This document shows positions 55,310 through 64,000 of a stretch of 64,000 nucleotides of DNA, in pieces (the first letter of the stretch is position 1; each line of letters opens with the position of its first letter). The translations under genes were made by a program, and so were the position numbers. The stretch comes from Scylla paramamosain (lineage: Eukaryota > Arthropoda > Malacostraca > Decapoda > Portunidae). Below the pieces are notes generated by a model, which saw only the letters and a program-made list of their open reading frames with translations, was not told the DNA's origin and made no database searches. The stretch lies in contig NC_087181.1 of NCBI RefSeq assembly GCF_035594125.1, forward strand, positions 7,612,840 through 7,676,839. Direction: 5' to 3'.

Positions 55310-56349
55310 GAGTGTTTTTGAAATTGTTACCTACAAAAAACGCGAAAATGGATGGAAAGCACTCTATATTGGGAAGGAAAAGGACATTACGAGAAACGTG
55401 TATAATGAGTGTTTTATAGTTTCACAAGAACTACAAGGCAAAAAACGTAAAAAAACTCGTGTATATAGAGTAGTTTCTTACATTCCAAAATGCTGAAAAT
55501 TTGGAACAACACTCTTAATTGAGAAACAGAATAATCTTACTTAATGCGTGTATTTTGGGTGCTTTTCACATCCTTAGTTACCAAAATTCCAAATTGCATG
55601 CGAAACCAGCTTTATGTGGGAAAAAAATTACATTACCAGAAAAAAATGTCTTTTGAGTGTTTTTGAGCGTGTTAGGCAAAAAAGCACTAAAAAGCAGGGC
55701 AATCACATTAAATTGAATAAAACCAATTTTTAACAAGAACTTGCCTTTTAAGTGTATTTCAGCTCCTTATATACCAAAACATAAAAATGCATGCAAAATA
55801 CACTTTATGGTGAAACAGAATAACATTACCAAAAACATATATTTTGAGTGTTTTTGATCATGTTACCAATAAAAACGCTTAAATACATGCAAACCCTATT
55901 TTTGGGAAACGAAAGTACATTACGAAAAACGTGTATTATGAGTGTTTTTGAGTTCATTAAGTACAAAAAAGCTAAAAGCCACAAATTACACTCTTTATTG
56001 AAAAAAATAAATAAATAAATACGATATTTTTTTTCATTCTTATTCATCTTCACAGGTAACGAGGTGCCAAAATTCGGGCAAAGTTCAGGGCTGCTATGAA
56101 CCAAACCCCTAAAGTGCATGCAAAGCCACCTATATGGGGAAATTAAACGTCTTTGCCAGAAAACTGTCTTATGAGTGTTTTTCAGCATGTTAGGAACCAA
56201 CACGATAAAAACCTAGGAAGGATATATGGGAATCCAAAACAAAATTACTGAAAACGTGTCTTTTCGGTGTTTTACGTACAAAACACTAAAACGGATGCAA
56301 ACCAACCAAAATGAAGAAATAGAATAACATTACCAAAAACGTATATTTT
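55310..56349 (+). repeat. Satellite unit, type B, m7 shortened
   Basis: The unit is 1040 bp. m7 loses about 60 bp near 56092 (TTCAGGGCTGCTATGAACC). Confidence 0.9.
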
Positions 56350-56603
56350 GAGAGTTTTTGAAATTGTTACCTACAAAAAAACGCGAAAATGGATGGAAAG
56401 CATTTAATATTAGGAAGGAAAAGGCACCAAAAAGCATTTTAGGCACCAAAACGATAAATAATATGAAAATCACTCTATATGGAAATCCAAAACAAAATTA
56501 CTGGAAACGTGTCTTTTAAAAGATTTACATAGAAAAACGCTAAAACGGATGCAAACCAACGAATATCAAGAAATAGAATAACATTACCAAAACAATATAT
56601 TTT
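56350..56603 (+). repeat. Short unit, type Bt
   Basis: The 254-bp form, with its junction near 56423. Confidence 0.92.
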
Positions 56604-56897
56604 GTGTGTTCTTGAGGTTGTTACATTAAAAAATAACGCGAAAATGGATGCAAAGCACTCGATATAAGGAAAAAAAGGACATAACGAGAGACGTGTATAA
56701 TGAGTGTTTTATAGTTTCACCAGGATCACAAGGCAAAAAACGCAAAAACTCGACTATATGAAGAAATTTCTAAAATACCAAAATACTGAAACTCATGAAT
56801 AACACTCTTAATCAAGAAACAGAACAACCTTACTAAATGCATGTATTGTGAGTGTTTTTTTTACATTCTTAGTTACCAAAACCCCAAATTGTTTTTG
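56604..56897 (+). repeat. Satellite unit, type D, m1-m3 remnant
   Basis: It is shorter than other D parts: early m3 (CCCCAAATT) joins GTTTTTGACACGC, so the rest of m3 and m4 are deleted. Confidence 0.9.
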
Positions 56898-57351
56898 ACA
56901 CGCATTTAGTAAGGTTTCTTTGTTTCTCAATTAAGAGTGTTTTGAGTTTCAGCCTATACACGAGTCTGCGTTTTTTGCCTTCTGTTTTATTTTTAACTAT
57001 AAAACATTCATTATACACTTTTCTCGCAATGTCTCTTTGTTTCCCAATATAGAGTGCTCTGTATCCATTTTCGCGTTTTTTTTTTTTTTTGTAGGTAACA
57101 AGCTCAAAAACACTCAAAATATACATTTTTGGTAATGTTTTTCTGCTTCTTGATATTGGTTGGTTTGTATCAGTTTTAGCGTTTTTCTACGTAAAACACT
57201 GAGAAGACACGTTTTCAGTAATTTTCTTTTGGATTCCCACATAGAGTGAGTTCCTCATTATTTATCGTGTTGGTGCCTAACATGCTGAAAACACTCAAGA
57301 GATTGATTTCTGGTAAGGTCTTTAATTTCCTCATATGGGAGGCTTTGCATG
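56898..57351 (-). repeat. Inverted satellite segment, copy 8 (24-bp-deleted form)
   Basis: Standard breakpoints. The m2 joint reads CAGCCTATACACGAG. Confidence 0.92.
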
Positions 57352-58130
57352 TCTTTTCACTGTTTTTGAGCGTGTTACGCAATAAAGCACTAAAAGCCAG
57401 GGCAATCACATTACATGGGAATAAAACCAAATTTTACCTAGAACTTGCCTTTAAGTGTTTTTAAGCTCCTTATATACCAAAACGCTAAAACACATGCAAA
57501 ACACACTTTATGGAGAAAGAGAATAATAACATTACCAAAAACATATATTTTGAGTGTTTTTTATCATGTTACCAATAAAAACGCTTAAATACATGCAAAG
57601 AACCCTATTTTTGGGAAACGAAAGGACATTACGAGAAACGTAATAATGAGTGTTTTTATGATCATTAATTACCAAAAAGCTCTTTATTGAGAAACAATAA
57701 ATAAATTAAAAAAAAATACGATATTTTTTTTTCTTTGTTTCATCTTCACAGGTACCAAGATGCCAAAATTTGGGCAAAATTCAGGAAATTATGAGTCAAT
57801 TATCAAAAAAGTTAGTTTTAGCTTCTTTTTTTTCGTACTGTTATGTACGAAACCCTAGAGTGCATGCAAAGCCATCTATATGGGGAAATTAAACTTCTTT
57901 GCCAGAAAACTGTCTTATGAGTTTTTTTGAGCTTGTTAGGCACCTTAACGGTAAATAACATGCTCTATATGGGTATATATTATATATATAATAACAGTCA
58001 CTCTATATGGTTATCTAAAAGAAAATTACTGAAAACGTGTCTTTTCGGTGTTTTACGTAGAAAAACGATAAAATGGATGCAAATAACCAATAAGAAGAAA
58101 TAAAATAACATTACCAAAAAGGTACATTTT
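57352..58130 (+). repeat. Satellite unit remainder, m4-m9
   Basis: It is 779 bp. m8 has a small AT-rich insertion (57973-58000) flanked by two CTCTATATGG words (57963 and 58001). Confidence 0.9.
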
Positions 58131-59215
58131 GAGTGTTTTTGAGCTTCTTACCTACAAAAAACGCAAAAATGGATGTAAAACATTCCCTATTGGGAAACAA
58201 AAGGACATTACGAGAAACGTGTATAATCAGTGTCTTATTATTTTTGAGCAAACGAACTTGTGGTTCACAAGAACCACAAGGCAAAAAACGCAAAAACTCG
58301 TGTATATAAAGAAGTTTCTTAGATACCAAAATGCTGAAACTCATGAATAACAATATCAATTGAGAAACAGAACAACCTTACCAAATGCGTGTATTTTGAG
58401 TGTTTTTCACATTCTTAGCAAAACCCCAAATAGCACGCGAAACTATGTTGAAAAAAATGTCATTACTAGAAGTGTCTTTTCAGTGTTTTTGAGTGTGTTA
58501 GGCAATAAATAACAAAACAACAGTGCAATCACATTACATGGGAATAAAACCAACTTTCACCAAGAACTTAGCTTGAAGTGTTTTTGACCTTCTTACAAAC
58601 CAGAACGCTAAAACGCATGCAAAAAAACTTCTTTATGGAAAAGCAGAATAACATTACTAAAAACATGTGTTTTAGGTGTTTTTGATCATGTTACCTATAT
58701 AAATGCTTAAAAACATGCAAAGAACCCTATGTTTGGGAAACGAAAGGACATTACGAGAAACGTGTATTAGGACCGTTTTTAAGTTTCTTAAGTACTAAAA
58801 ACGTTAAAACCCACAAATAACACTCTTTATAGAGAAAAAAATAAATAAATAAAAAAAAAGCTTTTTTTTATATTGGTTTTCTTAGGTACCAAGATGCCAA
58901 AATTCTGCCAAAATTAAGGGAATTTATGTAAAAAAAAGAGCATTATCAAAAAAGTTAATTATAGCTTTTTTTTCGGATTTATATGTACCAAACTCTAAAG
59001 TGCATGCCACCTATATAAGGAAGTTAAACGACTTTACCAGAAACCTGTCTTTTCAGTGTTTTTCAGCATGTTAGGCACCAAAACGATAAATAATAGTCAA
59101 TATGTGAATCCAAAACAAAATTACTGAAAACTTGTCTTCTCAGTGTTTTACATAGAAAAACGCTCAAACGGATACAAACCAACAAATATGAAGAAATAGA
59201 ATAACATTACCAAAA
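58131..59215 (+). repeat. Satellite unit, type C, complete
   Basis: The unit is 1085 bp. The m2 hairpin is perfect (58257-58280). Confidence 0.92.
58257..58280. repeat. Perfect 10-bp hairpin in C-type m2
   Basis: CTTGTGGTTC, loop ACAA, GAACCACAAG; identical to 3330-3353. Confidence 0.92.
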
Positions 59216-60236
59216 AGTGTTTTTGAGCTTTTTACCTACAAAAAAACGCGCAAATGGATGGAAAGCAGTCTATATTGGGAAGGAAAAGGACATTACTAGA
59301 AACGTGTATAATGAGTGTTTTATAGTTTCAGAAGAACCAAAAGACAAAACACGCAAAAATTCGTGTACTCGTATATAGAGAAGTTTCTTACATACCAAAA
59401 CGTTAAAACTCATGAATAACACTTTAAATTGAAAAACAGAACTACCTTACCAAATGTGTGTATTTTGAGTGTTTTTCACATTCTTAGTTACGAAAATCCC
59501 AAATTACAAGCGAAACTAGCTTTATGTGGGAATAAAAATGACATTACCAGAAAAGTGTCTTTTGAGTGTTTTTGAGCGTTATATGCAACAAAACACTAAA
59601 AAGCAGAACAGTCACATTACATTGGAATAAAACCAAATTTTACGAAGAACTTGTCTTTAAGTGTTTTTTAACTCCTTACATACCAAAACGTTAAACGCAT
59701 GCAAAACAATCTTTATGGAGAAACAGAATAACATTACCAAAAACATGTATTTTGAGAGTTTTTATCTTGTTACCTATAAAATCACTTAAATACATGCAAA
59801 GAAGCCTATGTTTGTGAAACAAAAGGACATTACGAAAATCGTGTATTATGGGTATTTTTAAGTTCCTTAAGTACCAAAAATCTAAAACCCACAAATTTTC
59901 TCTTTATAGAGAAAAAAAAAATTTTTAAATAGATTTTTTTTTCTTATTCATCTTCATAGGTACCGAGATGCCAAAATTCTGAGAAAATTCAGGGAAATTA
60001 TGTGAAAAAAAAAAAAATGATTTTAGGTTTTTCCGGAGTTATGTACAAAACCCGAAAGTGCATGGAAAGCCACCTATATGGGGAAATTACACGACTTTAC
60101 AAGAAACGTGTCTTTGGGTGTTTTCAGCAATTTCAACAATATTACTAAAAACGTGTCTTTTCCGTTTTAGCGTAGAACGCTAAAACAGATGCAAACCATT
60201 CAATATGAAGAAAAAGAATAACATTACAAAAAAGTT
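59216..60236 (+). repeat. Satellite unit, type E
   Basis: The unit is 1021 bp, with shortened m8 and the hairpin at 60164-60186. m2 has a duplicated GTGTACTCGTATATAG stretch near 59363. Confidence 0.9.
60164..60186. repeat. Perfect 9-bp hairpin in E-type m9
   Basis: Stem GTTTTAGCG, loop TAGAA, stem CGCTAAAAC. Confidence 0.9.
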
Positions 60237-61321
60237 GAGTGTTTTTGAGCTTGTTACCTACAAAAAACGCAAAAATCAATGCAAAGCACTCTATATTGGG
60301 AAACAAAAGGATATTACAAGAAAATTGTATAATGAATGTTTTAAATTTTTTAAGAACCATAAGGCAAAAAAACGGAAAAACTCGTATGGAGAAGTTTCTT
60401 AGATACCAAAATGCTGAAACTCATGAATAACGCTCTTAATTGAGAAACAGAACAATCATAGGAAATGAGTGTATTTTGAGTGTTTTTTCACATTCTTAGT
60501 GGTCCAACCCCAAATTACATGCGAAAATATGGAAAAAAAATGAAATTACTAGAAAAGTAACTTTTTAGTGTTTTTCATCGTGTTAGGCAATAAAGCACTA
60601 AAAAGTAGGGGAATTACATTACATGGGAATATAACCAACTTTTACCAAGAACTTGCCTTTAAGTTTTTTTGAGCTCCTTATGTACCAAAACGCAAAAACC
60701 CATGCAAAAAACCCTTTATGGAAAAACAGAATAATATTATCAAAAACATGTATTTTGAGTGTTTTTGAGCTTGTTACCAATAAAAACGCTTAAATACATG
60801 CAAAGAACCCTATGTTTGGGAATGAAAGGACATTACGAGGAATGTGTATTATGAGTGTTAATAAGTTCCTTAAGAACCAAAAAGCTAAAACCCACAAATA
60901 ACACTCTTTACAGAGAACAAAAATAAATAAAATTAATAAAAAATAACATTTTTTTATTGATTTTCATAGGTACCGAGATGCCAAAATTCTGGCAAAATTC
61001 AGGAAAATTACGTGAAAAAAAGAATATTATGAAAAAGGTTAATTTCAGCTTTTTTTCGGACTATTATGTACAAAACCCTAAAGTGTATGCAGACACCTAT
61101 ATGGGGAAATTATACGACTTTACAAGAAACCTGTCTTTTGAGTGTTTTTCAGCATGTTAGGCATCAAAACGATAAATAACATGGAAGTCACTCTATATGG
61201 GAATCCAAAACAAAATTACTGAAAACGTGTCCTTTCTGTGGTTTACGTAGAAAAACGCTAAAACGGATGGAAACCAACAAATCTGAAGAGATAGAGTAAC
61301 ATTACAAAAAAGGTATATTTT
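60237..61321 (+). repeat. Satellite unit, type F
   Basis: The unit is 1085 bp. It keeps the ordinary A/T tract in m7, unlike its homologue at 48185. Confidence 0.9.
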
Positions 61322-61888
61322 GAGTGTTTTTGATCATGTTACCTATAAAAACGCTTAAATACATGCAAAGGATCTTATCTTTAGGAAACAAAAGAACATT
61401 ACGAGAAACGAGTATTATGAGTGTTTTACGTTCCTTAAATACCAAAAAGCTTAAACCCACAAATAACCCTCTTTATGGGGAAAAAATAAATAAATAAATG
61501 AAAAAAATAGCTTTTTTTTTGTTATTGATCTTCTTAGGTACCGAGATGCCAAAATTTTGGCAAAATTCTGGAAATTATGTAAATAAAGAATATCAAAAAA
61601 GTTAATTTTAACTTTTTTTTTCAGACCGTTATGTACCAAACCCTAAAGTGCATATAGAGCCACCTATATGGAGAAATTAAACGACTTTATCTGAAACCTG
61701 TCTTTTGCCTGTTTTTCAGTATGTTAAGCACCAAAACAATAAATAATATGGAAGTCACTCTGTATGGCAATCCAAAACAAAATTACTGAAAATGTGTCTT
61801 TTCAGTGTTTTACGTAGAAAAACGCTAAAACGAATGCAAATCAACCAATATCATGAAATAGAATAATATTACCAAAAATGTATTTTTT
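61322..61888 (+). repeat. Short unit, m6-m9 only
   Basis: This 567-bp unit has the same m9-to-m6 junction as 49264. Confidence 0.9.
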
Positions 61889-63471
61889 GTGTTTTTGAGC
61901 GAAAATGGATGCAAATCTCTCTATATTGGGAAACAAAAGGACATTACGAGAAACGTTTATAATGAGTGTTTTATAGTTTCACAAGAACCACAAGGCAAAA
62001 CAAGCAAAAACTCGTGTATATGGAGATGTTTTTTAGATACCAAAATGCTGAATTTCATAAATAACAAAAATATAAAAAAAAAAAAAAAAAATCAAAAATT
62101 AAAAAATTTAAAAAATTAAAAAAAAAATTCAAAATAAAAAAGTAACCTTACCAAAAGCGGGTATTTTGAGTGTTTTTTTTTTGCATCCTTAGTTACCAAA
62201 ACCCGAAACTACATGCGAAACTTGCTTTATGTGGGAAATAAATAACATTACCAAAAAAAAAAGTGTTTTTTGAGTGTGTTTGAGCGTGTTAGGCAATAAA
62301 GCACAAAAAAGCAGGGCAATGACATTACATGGGAATATAACCAACATTTACCAAGAACTTGTCTTTAAGTGTTTTTTAGCTCCTTACATACAAAAAAGCT
62401 AAAATGCATGCAAAACACCCTTTATGGAGAAACAAAATAACATTACGAAAAACATGAATGTTCAGTGTTTTTGATCTGTTACGTATAAAAACGCTTAATT
62501 GCCAGCAAAGAACCCTATCTTTGGGAAACGAAAGGACATTACTAGGAACGTGTATCATGACTGTTTTTAAGTTAAGAACCAAAACGTTAAAACCCACAAA
62601 TAACACTTTAAAGAGAAATAAAAAAAAATACAAATAATAAATAAAAAAAATAGCATTTTTTTTATAGATTGTCATAAGTACCAAGATGCCAAAATTCTGC
62701 TAAAATTCAGGGAATTTATGTGGAAAAAAGAAAAAAAAGTTTAATTATAGCTTTTTTTCGGATTGTTATTTACCAAACCCTAAAGTGCATGCAAAGCCAC
62801 CTATATGAGGAAATTAAACGCCTTTACCAGAAACCTGTCTTTTCAGTGTTTTTTCAGCAAGTTAGGCACCAAACCGATAAATATTATGGAAGTCAGTCAA
62901 CATGTGAATCCTTGATCATGTTACCTATAAAAACACTTAAATACATGTTTGGAAAACGAAAAAAAACATTACGAGAAACGTGTATTATGAGTGTTTTTAA
63001 GTTTCTGAAGTACCAAAAAGCTAAAAGCCACAAATAACACTCTTTTTTTGAAAAAAATAAAAAAATAAATAAAGAAAAAAATAGCAATTTTTTTTGTTAT
63101 TCATATTCATAGGTACTGAAACGCTGAAAGTCTGGCAAAATTCAGGGAAATTATGTGAAAAAAACATTATCAAAAAAAGTTAATTTTAGCTTTTTTTTTT
63201 GGACTGTTATGTACCAAACCCTAAAGTGCATCCAAAGCCACCTATATGGGGAAATTACACGACTTTACGAGAAACCTCTCTTTTGAGTGTTTTCTTTTTT
63301 AGCATGTTAGGCATCAAAAGTATAAATAATATGGAAATCACTCAATATGGGAATGCAAAAGAAAATTACTGAAAACGTGTCTTTTCCGTGTTTTACGTAG
63401 AAAAACGCTAAAACGGATGCAAACCAACCAATATGATGAAATACAATAACATTAACAGAAAGGTATATTTT
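61889..63471 (+). repeat. Satellite unit, type H, extended by a second m6-m9 run
   Basis: m1 is the H short form. m2 is replaced after 62060 by an A-rich tract. Near 62911 m8 (GTGAATCCTTGATCATG) jumps back to m6, and m6-m9 follow once more. Confidence 0.88.
62066..62143 (+). repeat. A-rich low-complexity tract in m2
   Basis: It consists of A-runs broken by single T, C and AATT words, followed by AAGTAACCTTACC. The homologue near 50007 has the ordinary ACACTCTTAATTG m2 sequence. Confidence 0.9.
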
Positions 63472-64000
63472 GAGTGTTTTTGAGCCTGTTAACCACAAAA
63501 AAACGCGAAAATGGATGCAAAGCACTCTATATAGGGAAACAGAAGGACATTACGAGAAACGTGTATAACGTTTTATGGTTTCACAAGAACCACAAGGCAA
63601 AAAACGTAAAAACTCGTATATATGGATAAGTTTCTTAGATACCAAAATGCTGAAACTCATGAATAACACTCTTAATTGAGAAACAGAACAACCTTACTAT
63701 ATGTGTGTATTTTGAGAGCTTTTGACATTCTTAGTTACCAAAACCCTAAATTGCATGCGAAACCAAATTTATGTGGGAAAAAATGACATTACCAGAAAAG
63801 TGTCTTTTGAGTGTTTTTGAGCGTGATAGGATATAAAGCACTAAAAAGCAGGGTAATCTCATTAAATTCGAAAAAAAAAAATTTACCAAGAACTTGCCTT
63901 TAAGTGTTTTTGAGCTCCTTATATACCAAAACGCTAAAACAAATGGAAAACACACTTTATTTAGAAAAAGAATAACATTACCAAAAACATATATTTTGAG
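63472..64000 (+). repeat. Satellite unit, 3'-cut (m1-m5)
   Basis: It starts GAGTGTTTTTGAGCCTG and leaves the window at the m5/m6 boundary (ATATATTTTGAG). The array clearly continues beyond the window. Confidence 0.92.

Noticed and set aside
55826..56203. Longest open frame, 125 codons on the minus strand
   Set aside because: It crosses m6, a shortened m7 and m8 of a B unit. It exists because the m7 deletion near 56092 removed stops. No known domain is visible, and related units are interrupted.
58111..58359. Frame of 82 codons recurring at 13437, 28566 and 46138 (minus strand)
   Set aside because: The recurrence follows the C-type unit itself. The frame spans the hairpin block, and an overlapping plus-strand frame of 73 codons is equally open, so conservation is of DNA copies rather than protein.

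Overview
The window is one continuous block of A+T-rich satellite DNA. I see no gene, RNA gene or recognisable transposable element in it. The organism is a eukaryote and the context is nuclear heterochromatin. A plant is my first guess, because an AAACCCTAAA telomere-like word recurs and the layout looks pericentromeric, but the sequence does not prove it and I cannot name the satellite family.

The repeat is nested on three levels. Level 1 is a diverged monomer of about 96 bp, typically ending ACATTACnAGAAA..GTGTnTTTT and beginning GAGTGTTTTTGA. Level 2 is a unit of about 1.1 kb made of nine modules (m1-m9, about 11.5 monomers), for example 1060-2169. Unit boundaries here are set at the start of m1. 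Level 3 is a series of unit types (A, B, Bt, C, D, E, F, G, H; defined in the first feature) that recur in a fixed order. The commonest order is A-B-Bt-D-inverted segment, followed by C-E-F or by G. Full A-B-Bt-D-inverted-C-E-F cassettes begin at 24533, 42466 and 54201.

Eight inverted segments of about 390-485 bp (near 7.0, 9.8, 19.5, 23.8, 27.4, 34.2, 44.9 and 56.9 kb) use nearly the same breakpoints. This suggests one old inversion that was then amplified. One copy (23817-24288) is followed directly by its forward counterpart and forms an imperfect palindrome of about 950 bp.

Large duplications inside the window can be read from constant offsets: about +12.58 kb (4.06-8.2 to 16.6-20.8 kb), +15.1 kb (13.5-19.5 to 28.6-34.2 kb), +7.22 kb (24.5-27.4 to 31.8-34.2 kb) and +12.0 to 12.2 kb (43.1-50.9 to 55.3-62.9 kb). 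Many units carry deletions whose junctions are shared between distant copies, which makes them lineage markers.

The most interesting small-scale pattern is a set of hairpin-making replacements, each turning ordinary satellite sequence into an inverted repeat. They lie in the C-type m2, the E-type m9, at 48881-48914 and at 55153-55170. They look like replication template switches, two of which were later amplified with their units. Two long AT microsatellites (2885-3010, 36806-36958) grew in different modules from short TATATA seeds.
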